Shown here: positions 26,004 to 37,133 of the stretch, piece by piece
How positions within the stretch are numbered: the stretch's first letter is position 1
How the letters are laid out: every line of letters begins with the position of its first letter
Source: Streptomyces mirabilis
Lineage (GTDB): Bacteria; Actinomycetota; Actinomycetes; Streptomycetales; Streptomycetaceae
NCBI RefSeq assembly: GCF_039503195.1
Contig: NZ_JBCJKP010000001.1
Location: 682,001-746,000 of the forward strand
Reading direction: 5' to 3'
DNA: 64,000 nt
Translations under genes and position numbers: made by a program
Notes under the pieces: generated by a model
The model's database searches: none
Told to the model about the DNA's origin: nothing
Seen by the model: only the letters and a program-made list of their open reading frames with translations

Positions 26004-28454
26004 TCAGCGGGGGGTGAAGTCCTGGTTGCTGCCGGCCGTGTTCTTGCAGGGCCATTGGTCGAGCTGCTGGCCGAGGTTGCTGCCGCCGCCGTAGACGTCA
26101 AGACACAGACCGCTGTTCTTGTTCTGGAAGGAGTACGAGCCGTCGGACTGCGGTACCGGCAGCCACGGACTGGCGGCCGCTCCGTCCGGGGCCTGCTGCA
26201 CGATGTCGGGCGTACCGGCGGTCGTGGATCCGCCCGACACCGCCACGACCTGTCCGGAGTTCTGCGTCCGCAGCTGTCCGTAACCGCCCGTGGCCGGCAC
26301 GAACTCGAACCGCTGGTTGCTCTGCCCGTTGCAGGTCCACTGGTCGATCGCGGCACCCGCGCTGGTGGAGCTGCCGTACACGTCCAGGCACAGACTGTCA
26401 CTGCCGATTACCAGCTGGTGGGAGCCGGTGGGGAAGCCACCACCGCCGCCCGACGCCCGGACGCCTGCCTGCTGGATCACCTGCTGCGCGCCCTGCGGCC
26501 AGTTGGTGCCGCTGACCAGGACGTTGCCGGTAAGGACGTTGTTGTGCGGAGGACCGGTGGCCACGTACGTATTGCCGCCGTTGTACCAGTTGCCGGAGAA
26601 GGTGCTGTCGTCGGTGTGGTTGTTCGCGTTGGCGTTGGTGAGGGCCCAGTTACCGGCGTCCTGCACCACGTTGTGGGACACCGTCAGATGCCGGGAGCCC
26701 TCGTCGAGGTACAGCGCGGTGGTGTGGTTGTTGCCGTACATGTAGTTGTCGGAGATCACCGAACCGGGGCTCGCGGACAGGGTGTAGATACTGCCGCCGT
26801 CGAACATCGCCTTCTTGGTGTCGAAGACCAGGTTGTGGGAGACGGTGCTGTTCTTCAGCGTCGTGGGAGTGCTGTAGACGGGCTGGTAGGTGTACGTGCC
26901 CCGGTTGACGTAGTCCTGGCTGCCGCCGGGGTCGTTGATCCCCCAGCCCCAGCCGATGTCGATCCCGTCGTAGGGAAGGTGGTCGCACTGGTTGTGGGTG
27001 ATCGTCGCGTTCGAGACGTAGGTGGACAGGATGCCCGCGGTCTCCTTGTAGTCGGTGCCCACCTCGCTGACCCGGTTGTCGCTGATCACGATGTTCTGGT
27101 TGGTCATCTGTGGGTTGCCGGGGTGGTGCGCGTCCGGCTGGATCCCGCCGACCTGGATGCCGCTGCCGGCGATGTCGGTGAACGTGTTGCCGGTGATGGT
27201 GACGCCGCCCGCGCCGAGTCCGGTGCCGGAGGCCGTGGCGACACCGTCGTTGCCCACACCCAGTCCGGCCTGCCCGAGTTCGGAGAACGTGTTGCCGGAG
27301 AACGTGATGCCGGTGGCGGCGGAGACCTGTACGGCCGCGGGCATCTGCACCCAGTGGTTACGGGCGGCCTCGAACTGTGGGCACCCCGACTTACAAGTGC
27401 TCAGCCAGTTGGCGGGCATCGCGTAGGCACCGGTGATGTGCGCGCCGCTCTGCTGGTCCGCGTATCCGTCGGATCCGCTCGGGCCGAGCCAGGAGGATCC
27501 CGTGAACCGGATGCCGGTGAAGCTCAGGCCGGTCGCCGGTGAGCTGTAGCTGCCGCTGATGCCCAGCAGACTCTGCAGCCGGGGCAGTTCGACGTCGAGG
27601 CCGTTCGGGTTCTGCCCCGGCTGGACCCGGTAGTAGAGGTCGCCGGTGGACGAGTCGAGATACCATTGTCCGGCCTGCTTGAGGAACGCGTAGTTGTTCT
27701 CGAGATACATGGTCCCGCCGGCGAACGGCGCGTTGATGGTGTCGTATCCCCAGGAGTTGTTGTTCCACGCGGGCTGCTGCATGGTGATGGTCCTGCCGCT
27801 GATCGACTGGACCGGCGCGTAGCGGTCGGTGAAGGAGTTGAGGCTCTCGACTTCCATGTGGCTCTTGTCCGAGAGCCCGGCCAGGTAGTCGAGGGAGGAG
27901 TCGGAGACAGTGAGGCCGGTCTGGGTGAAGGTGAAGGCGGAGCGGGGCACCTGGATCGCCGCCCGCGGCGCCTCCTTGCCGTTCACGTACAACTGACGCG
28001 TGTTCACACCGGTGCCGACATGGGCCGACCAGATATCGCTGCTCTGATCATGCACCTGCCAACCCGATATCTGCTGGGCGCCGCTCACGAACGGCTGCTG
28101 CCCGGAGACGGCCTGATACGTGATGGTGTGGCTGTTCTGGCCGCCGTCGCCGGAGCCGAAGGTCAGCGGCTTGGACAGCCGATAGGTGCCACCGGCCAGG
28201 TAGACCATGACGTCCGAATCGGCCGAGAGCCGGTGCGCGGGTTGCTGCGCCTGGTCGATCGTCGCGAACGGCTGCTCGGCGGTGCCGTTCCCGCCAGGAG
28301 CCGCACCCGGCACCACGTACAGGGCGGCTGCCGACGCCTGGCGCTCGGCGGGTACGGCGTACACGGCCCCGGCCGCGGCCAGGCTCTGGGCCGGTAAGGC
28401 GAGCAGAGCCACGGGGGCGGCCCAGAGGCCGCGGAGCACTCTGGTTCTGGACAT
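26004..28454 (-). CDS. Secreted right-handed parallel beta-helix enzyme with ricin-type lectin domain
   Basis: The 816-residue protein starts at ATG 28454, 6 nt after GGAGG (another ATG at 28460 abuts the GGAGG). It has a signal peptide (about 1-30), a segment typical of secreted beta-helix enzymes (YVVPGAAPGGNGTAEQPFAT), and a long helix with repeated N-rungs such as GVTITGNTFTDIAGSGIQVG, NIVISDNRVSEVG and GSVISDNYMYGNN. A trefoil closes it (about 675-816). Families with this fold include lyases and GH110/GH120-type glycosidases; the chemistry cannot be assigned. The trefoil closely matches that of the GH39-like protein at 16231. Confidence 0.75.
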   Translation of the reverse strand: MSRTRVLRGLWAAPVALLALPAQSLAAAGAVYAVPAERQASAAALYVVPGAAPGGNGTAEQPFATIDQAQQPAHRLSADSDVMVYLAGGTYRLSKPLTFGSGDGGQNSHTITYQAVSGQQPFVSGAQQISGWQVHDQSSDIWSAHVGTGVNTRQLYVNGKEAPRAAIQVPRSAFTFTQTGLTVSDSSLDYLAGLSDKSHMEVESLNSFTDRYAPVQSISGRTITMQQPAWNNNSWGYDTINAPFAGGTMYLENNYAFLKQAGQWYLDSSTGDLYYRVQPGQNPNGLDVELPRLQSLLGISGSYSSPATGLSFTGIRFTGSSWLGPSGSDGYADQQSGAHITGAYAMPANWLSTCKSGCPQFEAARNHWVQMPAAVQVSAATGITFSGNTFSELGQAGLGVGNDGVATASGTGLGAGGVTITGNTFTDIAGSGIQVGGIQPDAHHPGNPQMTNQNIVISDNRVSEVGTDYKETAGILSTYVSNATITHNQCDHLPYDGIDIGWGWGINDPGGSQDYVNRGTYTYQPVYSTPTTLKNSTVSHNLVFDTKKAMFDGGSIYTLSASPGSVISDNYMYGNNHTTALYLDEGSRHLTVSHNVVQDAGNWALTNANANNHTDDSTFSGNWYNGGNTYVATGPPHNNVLTGNVLVSGTNWPQGAQQVIQQAGVRASGGGGGFPTGSHQLVIGSDSLCLDVYGSSTSAGAAIDQWTCNGQSNQRFEFVPATGGYGQLRTQNSGQVVAVSGGSTTAGTPDIVQQAPDGAAASPWLPVPQSDGSYSFQNKNSGLCLDVYGGGSNLGQQLDQWPCKNTAGSNQDFTPR

Positions 28455-28700
28455 CGTCATCCTCCAGTGGTGGCGCACATGGGCCGGTGGTGTCGGGGCG
28501 GTGTGGCGTTGTTCGCCGTCGAGGCCGCCCGTACAACGCGCCCACTCAGGGGTTGGGCGAGGGGGATCGGGCGATTCGGCCGGACGGTCGGAGAATCCAT
28601 GTGGAGCTGCCCGCCGGGCGTCGGGCACGGGGATGCCAGTATCCGGTGGCGGTGGCCCGTGGCCGGGGGATGAGCCGACCACGGGCTGGAGCCGTTCAGG

Positions 28701-30305
<1,605 letters not shown>

Positions 30306-30359
30306 CTACCGTGCCGACGCAACCCGGTCAGGTTGTGGTGGTGGCACTGACAAATGCCG

Positions 30360-30367
30360 AAGCGCTT
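30360..30367. promoter_or_regulatory. LacI-type palindrome AAGCGCTT (copy 1)
   Basis: CGAAGCGCTTGA has the central CG typical of LacI/GalR operators. It lies 64 bp upstream of the GH54 gene start at 30296. A second copy is at 30801-30808. Confidence 0.5.
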
Positions 30368-30477
30368 GAACGTGCCGTTGTGCAGTGGGATTGCAGAGAG
30401 GTTTCAGGGGGAGACGGTGCTCCCGGTCTCGAAGGACTGTCAAGGATGCGGAGGTCCCTGCCGCGAACCTTGTGGCG

Positions 30478-30487
30478 GAATCGATTC
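30478..30487. promoter_or_regulatory. Palindrome GAATCGATTC (copy 1)
   Basis: It is embedded in GCGGAATCGATTCG, which is repeated exactly at 30814-30823 in the same intergenic region. The central CG is again LacI-like. Confidence 0.45.
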
Positions 30488-30800
30488 GACCGCTGATTCC
30501 TGTGGTGCGCAAGGTCTCAGCGCTCTCGAAAAGTTGCGATGTGACGGCAGCGGACGACGGCGCGACCGCCCGCCGTGCGGGCGCTGCGGGCCGCGCGGGT
30601 GTGCCCGACGGCCGGGCCCGGATCACCGGATGACTCACCATCATGCCGGTGAACAGGGACGTAGCAGAAACGCCCCAGACCGCGCAGCGCCGGTTCGGAG
30701 GGCGTCGGCCGAAGCGGCGGCGCCTCGGCCCGCGCGTGCGCGCCGTCTTCACCGCATGACGCCATCGCCCCCGAACTCCACCAGTCGTATCATCCCGTCG

Positions 30801-30823
30801 AAGCGCTTGTGCGGAATCGATTC
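30801..30823. promoter_or_regulatory. Paired palindromes AAGCGCTT and GAATCGATTC (copy 2)
   Basis: AAGCGCTT at 30801-30808 and GAATCGATTC at 30814-30823 lie 5 bp apart, repeating the two motifs found singly at 30360 and 30478. They are candidate operators for the LacI-family protein encoded from 31418. Confidence 0.5.
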
Positions 30824-31417
30824 GCTGCATGCCGTCCCGTCATACCTCAGACGCGGAACGTGTGACGATTCCCGGCAGCTCGACGCCGTTCCCCGCGACT
30901 CATGGCACTCGGGCATCCTTCGTCGGCCCGAGCCCGCCAGGGCGCAGCGCAGACCGGCCGCATGCACCGCCGGGCAAGAGGGCGCTCGACCAGCACCGTC
31001 CCTGACGACTCCCCCCAAGGAGGTTGCCTGGTGCACCATGGGGGTTACCGACGCCAAGAAGCGCACATTACGGCGGAAGCCCGAGAACTTCCCCTCCAGC
31101 CGGACACAGCCCGGGTTGGGGGGCACGGCCCGTCACGACGGTTGCGGCCGCGATCAGGTGGGGTCGCCGGCCGCCGACGCCGGCTGGAGGGTCACGAGCA
31201 TCGCAGCGACAAGTCCCGCGACGGTCACGTTTCGTCGTGACCGGCGTCGAGAACAACAGCCGCACCGACTACGACGTCGTCCTCGCGCCCCGGCGAAGAG
31301 CCACGGTCGTCAGCCTTGCCGAAGGCCGTACCCTGCCTCGCCGACACCCTGGGCCTGATGGCGAGCAGATGCGCGCGAGGTATCCTTCGGCCCGCGGTCA
31401 AGTTGTCGGGGAGCTGC

Positions 31418-32440
31418 ATGAACATCGGGGAGATCGCTCGGCGCGCCGGCGTGTCACGCAGCACGGTGTCCTACGCGCTCAGCGGCAAACGACCCGTCTC
31501 GAGCAAGACCCGGAGACGTATCCAAGACGTGATCGACGAATTGGGATATCGCCCCAACGCGACCGCGCGGGCCCTCAAGGAGGGCCGGACCCGAACGATC
31601 GGTCTCGTCATCCCGCCGGCCGGCAACAGGCTCACACACATGCAACTGGACTTCGTTGCCAGCGTGGTCGACGCCGCTGCCCGGATCGACCTGGATGTGC
31701 TGCTGTCCCCTTCCGGCGGGGATCATGACCGCTCCTTCGAGCGGTTGGCCTCGGAGGGCCGCGTGGACGGTGTCATCCTGATGGAGATCCGCATGGAGGA
31801 CCTTCGTGTGGGTCGCCTGCAGGACGCCGGGCTGCCCTTCGTCGGCATCGGGCACACGGCCGGCGACCAGCAGATGTCCTGGATCGACGTCGACTACGCC
31901 GGCTTGGTCCAGCACTGCGTGCGACACCTCGCCGATCTGGGGCACCGCCGAGTGGCTCTGATCACTCGTTCCCCGGAACTCGTCTCGGCCGGTTACGGCC
32001 CGGCACGCAGGGCCAGAGACGGTTTCGAGGCCGCCGTAGCGGAACGCGGCCTCGATGGCATCGAAGTGCCTTGCGGGGACGACGCCCGCTCAGGTCACGA
32101 ATGCGTCGAGGCGCTCCTGCGCAGCCATCCGGACCTCACCGCTGTCACCACCATCAACGAGGCCGCCCTGCCCGGCATCCAGCGCGCGCTGGCGGACGCC
32201 GGCCTCCAAGTGCCGTACGACTTCTCCATCACCGGAGTGGCGGCCAAGGCCTGGGCCGAGGACTTCCGCCCTCCGCTCACGGCAGCGGACGTACCGGCTC
32301 TGGAAATGGGCGAGAAAGCCGTTTCCCTGCTGGTGGAACGCATCACCGCGCCGAACACCCCGCCTCGGCACATCCTGTTGACCCCCGCGATCTCGCTGCG
32401 CTCCAGCACAGCCGCCGCACGCACCGGCCGGCAGGTGTGA
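31418..32440 (+). CDS. LacI-family transcriptional repressor
   Basis: The 340-residue regulator starts at ATG 31418, with GGGGAG 4 nt upstream. The N-terminal helix-turn-helix and hinge are complete (MNIGEIARRAGVSRSTVSYA ... RRRIQDVIDELGYRPNATAR). The periplasmic-binding-like effector domain follows (IGLVIPPAGN; VDGVILMEIRMEDLRV; LGHRRVALITRS). It should bind an inverted repeat with a central CG and release it on binding a sugar. It is transcribed away from the GH54 operon, with AAGCGCTT and GAATCGATTC palindromes in the shared gap, so it may control that operon and itself. The effector sugar is unknown. Confidence 0.9.
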   Translation: MNIGEIARRAGVSRSTVSYALSGKRPVSSKTRRRIQDVIDELGYRPNATARALKEGRTRTIGLVIPPAGNRLTHMQLDFVASVVDAAARIDLDVLLSPSGGDHDRSFERLASEGRVDGVILMEIRMEDLRVGRLQDAGLPFVGIGHTAGDQQMSWIDVDYAGLVQHCVRHLADLGHRRVALITRSPELVSAGYGPARRARDGFEAAVAERGLDGIEVPCGDDARSGHECVEALLRSHPDLTAVTTINEAALPGIQRALADAGLQVPYDFSITGVAAKAWAEDFRPPLTAADVPALEMGEKAVSLLVERITAPNTPPRHILLTPAISLRSSTAAARTGRQV

Positions 32441-32597
32441 GTCGACCGCGCGGCGCGCTGAGCCGGGCGGTACGACGATCGCGTCCACAAGACGCGCCCG
32501 ACGCCCACCGTTCCACAGGCCGAGTCCTGCGCCTGCCGTGGATTGACTGGACGCCGCTGGACGGTCTCTACACCCTGTGCCGAATGGGACCGTCCTG

Positions 32598-33290
32598 TCA
32601 GAACGTTTCGCCCACCGCCTGCAGCCACGGCCGGCAGTTGCCGGTGTGGGTCGCCTGGAAGCCGATGTCGACTGACGCGTCTGGAGTGATGGCGGCGTTG
32701 TGGGCGACGTTCCTGGCCGTCACCTGGCCGGAGGCGGGCGAGTAGTCCGCGTTCCAGCCGGAGGTGATGGTCTGGTCGTCGGGGAGGGTGAAGACGAGGG
32801 ACCAGCCGTCGATCGCGGTGGTGCCGGTGTTGGTGATAGTGATGTTCGACGTCAGGCCGGTGTTCCAGGCGCTGACGGTGTTGGTGACCCGGCAGGTCGC
32901 CGTCCCCGGCGGTGGGTTGGAGGTCTGGAACTGCGTGAAGAAATTCCAGACCTCCTGCGGCACCCAGGTCCTGGTTCCGCTGTCACCAGCGACCCCGTCC
33001 TGCGGGGCGGCGATGGGTCCTTCGTCGAACGCGGCCCAGACGACCGGATGCCCGGCCGAACAGCCCGAATAGGCGGTGACCCGGCGCGTCAGGCTGCCCT
33101 GGGCCGGCTCCGGCGGGTTCTGGGCGGTACAGCCATCGCGGCGGACCTGTGCGTCGACACGACAGCGCTTCGCCCTGGCCAGGGCGTACGAGATGGCCTC
33201 TCCGTAGCTGAATCGGAGGGGCCATCGGGAACGAACCCCGACATCCTTGCCCGCATACCCCTGCGTTGGCTCTCCCCAGTGTCCAGGCAC
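32598..33290 (-). pseudogene. Dead CE1 esterase gene with CBM2 cellulose-binding domain
   Basis: The remnant aligns with the intact CE1 protein at 10203 but has no signal peptide or N-terminal half. The nucleophile motif is altered (FSYGEAISYALA in place of [13 protein letters not shown]). About 50 residues are deleted between SYALA and GCTAQNPPEP. The catalytic His motif is lost (AAFDEGPIAAPQDG where the paralogue has [11 protein letters not shown]). The C-terminus (about residues 130-225) is a nearly complete CBM2: CRVTNTVSAWNTGLTSNITI, GWSLVFTLPDDQTITSGWN, IGFQATHTGNC. A cellulose-binding rather than trefoil-bearing esterase once stood here. Confidence 0.85.
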
Positions 33291-33631
33291 GGGGCTCCGT
33301 GCCCCTCACCGTTGCGGGACTCCGCCACCTTCATCGATCCGGGACAGCACATTCACGCGAACCAGATCACCTGAGGCGACGAGCGAATCGGACCAGATCA
33401 TTCGAGATTGGGACCATGTCCGCTGAGACGGGACACGTTGCTTCGGGCGGATCCGCCCGAAGCAACGTCTGGCTCTACGCTGCATCAACAGACCACTCGA
33501 CTCGTCAAGCAAGGACCTGACACAGGCACTGAGGAAGGAGACGTCGTACTGGTGGCCGGACTGCGGCGGGCCCGGCTGCCCATGGGATGTTCCTGTTGAC
33601 GGCTCGCTTGACGGAACTCCGACCCTGAACG
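33291..33631. other. Gap without a recognised gene; contains a long palindrome
   Basis: No coding signal was found. The only feature is the 34-bp perfect palindrome at 33435-33468. Confidence 0.5.
33435..33468 (-). terminator. 34-bp perfect palindrome, probable terminator of the GntR gene
   Basis: The arm ACGTTGCTTCGGGCGGA is followed directly by its exact complement with no loop. It lies about 165 bp past the stop of the gene ending at 33632. A protein-binding role is possible, but a loop-less GC-rich terminator is the simpler reading. Confidence 0.5.
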
Positions 33632-34429
33632 CTATCCAAACAGGCGTCGCTGGATCTCCCGCCGGTAGTCCTCGAGCGTCCTGTCGAGGTGTGTCGCCGT
33701 GGCCTCGGCCGCCTCGTCGGGCCGGCCGTCGCGAATGGCCCGGTAGATCACCTCGTGCTCCACGACCGCGGACTCGGTTCCTTCACCGAGCGTGTCGTGG
33801 ATCCCGATCGCGCTGGACTGCCGCTGCAGTCGGCGCGCGTCACGCACGGCGCTGACGAGGAAGGTGTTGTGCGAGGCGACGGCAACGCCCATATGGAAGT
33901 CCTCGTCCGCCTCGTTGAACACTTCGACCTGACCGTTGACGAACCCGTGCCGACACTGCTGCATGGCCACCTCGATGGTCCGCAGCTCGGCGGGCGTGGC
34001 ACGGGTGGCGGCCAGACTGCTCGCGGCCATCTCCTGAACCCTGCGGAACTCGAACAGCATGAGTACGTGATCGAGGTCGACGGGGCGGAAGAAGCCGCCC
34101 CAGCGGCTGGTGATGAGCATGCCCTCGTCGTCCGCGACGAACAGCCCGCGCCCCTTGTGCGCCCGGACCCTGCCGAGCGCCGAGAGGATCTTCACGGCCT
34201 CCCGCACCACCGCCCTGCTGGTGTTCAGCCTCTGGGCCAGATCGTTCTCCGTGGGCAGCCGATCACCTGCCACCAGACGGGCCTCGGCGATGAACTCGAG
34301 GATCCGCTCCGCCACGATCTCGTAGCCGGGCCGGTAGTCACGCCGCTCGTCCGCGCCGTTCGCCGCTGCCGCCGCAACGGGAGGTGCCTGCGTCGGCAAG
34401 GCCGGCTGGGCCGCGGGCGTGTCGTTCAT
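33632..34429 (-). CDS. FadR-subfamily GntR transcriptional regulator
   Basis: The 265-residue protein starts at ATG 34429 with GGAGG 8 nt upstream. The winged helix is at about 35-105 (AERILEFIAEARLVAGDRLP, TENDLAQRLNTSRAVVREAV, KILSALGRVRAHKGRGLFVA), and an all-helical FCD ligand domain follows (EFRRVQEMAASSLAA; EDFHMGVAVASHN; HEVIYRAIRDGRPDEA, metal-ligand-like Asp/His). It is divergent from the ABC importer operon at 34803, with the palindrome ATGAGTCGTACTCAT between them, and most likely represses that operon until a sugar acid or sugar is present. Confidence 0.88.
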   Translation of the reverse strand: MNDTPAAQPALPTQAPPVAAAAANGADERRDYRPGYEIVAERILEFIAEARLVAGDRLPTENDLAQRLNTSRAVVREAVKILSALGRVRAHKGRGLFVADDEGMLITSRWGGFFRPVDLDHVLMLFEFRRVQEMAASSLAATRATPAELRTIEVAMQQCRHGFVNGQVEVFNEADEDFHMGVAVASHNTFLVSAVRDARRLQRQSSAIGIHDTLGEGTESAVVEHEVIYRAIRDGRPDEAAEATATHLDRTLEDYRREIQRRLFG

Positions 34430-34802
34430 CTGTCCTGCCTCCTGGCTGACGCAACTGGGGCGGCTGATCGCTGTGGAGCCGCGCTCATCGTATCCCAAGC
34501 ATCAATGAGTCGTACTCATCAGGCAAGTAGATCCACATCATAGAGCGGGATCCTAACTGGTATGAACGGTCCCCTATTAGACATTCCTCGTTCTTCGACA
34601 CCGCATCGCACGCAATTCGCTGGGATGAAGCCCGCACAAACCCTTGACGGAACCCTCGATAGGGCGGCTAATTTCTTCCGCGACGGCAATCGGGACGGCC
34701 GTCGCGGTCCCCGACGCCCGACCGGTTCGGCCCGGCGTCGACCCATCCACGCGCCACCTGCCCATCTGCTCGGGGCGCCCTGTGAAACAAGTGGAGTCGC
34801 AC
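34430..34802. other. Divergent promoter region between GntR and ABC operon
   Basis: No gene is seen. It holds the palindrome at 34505-34519 and a GACATTCC half-site at 34580-34587. Confidence 0.6.
34505..34519. promoter_or_regulatory. Palindrome ATGAGTCGTACTCAT, candidate GntR operator
   Basis: Six-base arms ATGAGT/ACTCAT flank CGT. It sits about 76 bp before the GntR start and 284 bp before the importer start, as expected for a FadR-type regulator controlling a divergent pair. Confidence 0.6.
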
Positions 34803-36167
34803 ATGACCGTCAACAAGCCTTCGTCCGGCCGGGAGAGTGCGTCCAGCAAGAGGCGTGCGGCGTTGCTGGCCGGCTGCGCGGCCACCGCCGCGCTGGCCCT
34901 GACTGCCTGTGGAGGCGGCGGCGCCACGGGTACGACGACCAAGGACGGCTTCGCTCAGGCGCCGCAGAAGGACGGTGCGTTGACCGTCTGGGTGGACGCG
35001 ACCCGTGTGGAGGCCGCGAAGCTGTACCAGCAGCAGCACCCGAACGTGAAGCTGGACATCGTCACCTACGACGGCGACGCCAACGGTTCGAACTACCTCC
35101 AGACCAAGGTCCAGCTGTTCAACCGCACCGGCAAGGGCTGGCCGGACGTCGTGTTCAGCTCCCAGAACAACGAGGCGAGCTGGGCGGTCGACGCGGGCTT
35201 CGCCGCTCCGCTCACCAAGGGCCTGATCCCCTCGGCATCCCTGGGGAAGTTCGCGAGCGGGGCCAACGACGTCTGCACGGTGGGCGGCACCGTCTACTGT
35301 CTGCGCAACGACCTCTCCCAGGCAGTGCTCTGGTACAACGCTCCGCTGCTGAAGAAGTTCGGCTACTCGGTGCCGACGACGTGGGAGGAGTACCAAAAGC
35401 TCGGCGAGAAGATGGCCAAGGAGCACCCGGGCTACCTCGTGGGTGACGCCGGCGACTCCTTCACGCCCGAGATCTACCTGTGGGCGAGCAAGTGCGGCGC
35501 CAACCACATCACCGGCCCGAAGGCTGTGTCGGTGAACACCTCCAGCGAGGCCTGCACCAAGATGGCCAAGCTCATGGACGTGCTGATCGAGAACAAGTCC
35601 ATGTCCATCAGCGGGGTCTTCAGCACCGACTTCGGCAAGAACAAGGCCGACAAGGTCCTGCTCATGCCGGGTCCGGCCTGGTATGGCGGCGCGCTGTTCG
35701 AGGGCACCTTCAAGACGCCGGCCAAGCACATCGCGGCCGCACCCATCCCCCAGTGGCAGGGGGAGACCTCGCCGTCCACCGGCAACGTCGGCGGCGGCAC
35801 CTGGCTGCTGTCCAAGCACTCCGCGCACATCAAGGTCGCCACCGACTTCCTGAAGTGGGTCACCACCGACAACGCCTACCAGGGCAAGAAGGCGCCGGGC
35901 TTCCCCGCGTACACTCCGGCGGCCGAGACGTGGCTGAAGGGACAGGACGCCTCCGGCTACTTCGCGAGCGACCTGAGCGCCCTCAAGGCCGCCTCCTCCC
36001 AGGTCTGGAACGGCTGGGGCTCGGGCCAGTTCAGCCAGGAGGCGATCTGGGCCGCCACCGTCAAGCCCGGTCTGACCCAGGGCAAGAGCGTCGTCTCAAT
36101 GCTGCCGGCCTGGCAGGACTCCATCGTCAAGTACGCCAAGTCCAACGGATACAAGGTCTCCCAGTGA
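34803..36167 (+). CDS. ABC importer sugar-binding lipoprotein (family 1, oligosaccharide type)
   Basis: The 454-residue protein starts at ATG 34803, about 10 nt after GTGGAG. A lipoprotein signal ends in the lipobox LTACGGGG. The mature part is a classic family-1 solute-binding protein: LTVWVDATRVEAAKLYQQQHP, GKGWPDVVFSSQNNEASW, QAVLWYNAPLLKKFGYSVPT, and a tryptophan-rich C-terminal lobe. It delivers an oligo- or monosaccharide to the two permeases that follow. Its stop overlaps the next start (GTGA). No ATPase gene is present in this operon, so a shared MsiK-type ATPase encoded elsewhere is likely, as is usual for CUT1 importers in Streptomyces. Confidence 0.92.
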   Translation: MTVNKPSSGRESASSKRRAALLAGCAATAALALTACGGGGATGTTTKDGFAQAPQKDGALTVWVDATRVEAAKLYQQQHPNVKLDIVTYDGDANGSNYLQTKVQLFNRTGKGWPDVVFSSQNNEASWAVDAGFAAPLTKGLIPSASLGKFASGANDVCTVGGTVYCLRNDLSQAVLWYNAPLLKKFGYSVPTTWEEYQKLGEKMAKEHPGYLVGDAGDSFTPEIYLWASKCGANHITGPKAVSVNTSSEACTKMAKLMDVLIENKSMSISGVFSTDFGKNKADKVLLMPGPAWYGGALFEGTFKTPAKHIAAAPIPQWQGETSPSTGNVGGGTWLLSKHSAHIKVATDFLKWVTTDNAYQGKKAPGFPAYTPAAETWLKGQDASGYFASDLSALKAASSQVWNGWGSGQFSQEAIWAATVKPGLTQGKSVVSMLPAWQDSIVKYAKSNGYKVSQ

Positions 36168-37078
36168 CCCTCACCCACTCCCGGGCCGGTTCTGCCACCC
36201 GGCGCCGTCGCGGGGGCGCCCGGCAGAGCCGGGCCGGTATGGCCTTCGTCGCCGCCTACGTGGTCCTGCTGATCGCCTTCGGCGTCCTTCCGACCGCTTA
36301 CGCGATCTACTTCGCCTTCACCGACGCCGGGGGCAGGGTCACCGGCTTCACCAACTTCGTGACCACGGCGCAGGACTTCCGCTTCCTGGACGCCGTGGGC
36401 CATGTCGCCACCTACCTCGCCTTCTGGCTCCTGTCCCTGGTGGTGTTCGTGGTGGCCCTGGCGCTGCTGCTGCACCGCCTGGCCTCGGGTTCCGCCAGCA
36501 AGGCGCTGCGTTTCCTCTACTACATCCCGGGAGCGCTCGCCGGCGCCGCGAGTGTGCTGGTGTGGCTGTTCATGCTCGACCCGACGGTGAGCCCGGTCAG
36601 TTCGCTCTTGGGCGCGCTGGGATTCCACACCTTCGGCGAGGTGATCGCGCCCGGCAACCTGCCCCTGCTGTTCACCATCATCGCGTTCTGGACCGGCGCG
36701 GGCGGCTGGATCGTCGTCATGTACGGCGCGCTCAACAACATCCCCACGGACGTGATGGAAGCCGCGCGCGTCGATGGCGCGGGCGCCTGGCAGACCGCCT
36801 GGCACGTGCAGATCCCGATGCTCCGCAAGTGGATCGTGTACATGGTGATCCTGGCGTTCGCGGGCGGCGCCCAGCTCTTCGTCGAGCCGCAGTTGCTGTC
36901 CCTCGCCAGCGTGGGCGTGGCCGGACGCGACTACTCGCTGAACCAGCTGACGTACGACTTCGCCTTCCAGATGAACAACATCAACGGCGCCGCCGCGGTC
37001 TCGGTGGAGCTCCTGGTCGTCAGTGTGTCGGCCGCGGCCGTCTTCGTCGCACGGTCGGGGTTCTTCGATGCCGACTAG
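36164..37078 (+). CDS. ABC sugar importer permease 1 (MalF type)
   Basis: The 304-residue membrane protein starts at GTG 36164, which overlaps the binding-protein stop by 4 bp. A basic N-terminus (TRRRRGGARQSRAG) is followed by about six transmembrane segments (FVAAYVVLLIAFGVLP; YLAFWLLSLVVFVVALALLL; GALAGAASVLVWLFML and others). The ATPase-docking EAA loop reads EAARVDGAGAWQTAWHVQIP. It forms the transmembrane channel with the next gene product. Confidence 0.93.
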   Translation: MTLTHSRAGSATRRRRGGARQSRAGMAFVAAYVVLLIAFGVLPTAYAIYFAFTDAGGRVTGFTNFVTTAQDFRFLDAVGHVATYLAFWLLSLVVFVVALALLLHRLASGSASKALRFLYYIPGALAGAASVLVWLFMLDPTVSPVSSLLGALGFHTFGEVIAPGNLPLLFTIIAFWTGAGGWIVVMYGALNNIPTDVMEAARVDGAGAWQTAWHVQIPMLRKWIVYMVILAFAGGAQLFVEPQLLSLASVGVAGRDYSLNQLTYDFAFQMNNINGAAAVSVELLVVSVSAAAVFVARSGFFDAD

Positions 37079-37133
37079 AACCCCTGTCAGTCGAGTCGCC
37101 GCCACGGCGAGCTCGGAACGGGAAGCACCCCTC

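Noticed and set aside
30354..31358. Plus-strand 334-codon frame in the LacI upstream gap
   Set aside because: No domain, no ribosome site, and it runs through the palindromic operators and into the LacI leader; considered non-coding.
33435..33468. 34-bp perfect palindrome as a recombination or origin site
   Set aside because: A single isolated copy downstream of a GntR gene is more simply a loop-less terminator; no recombinase or iterons are nearby.
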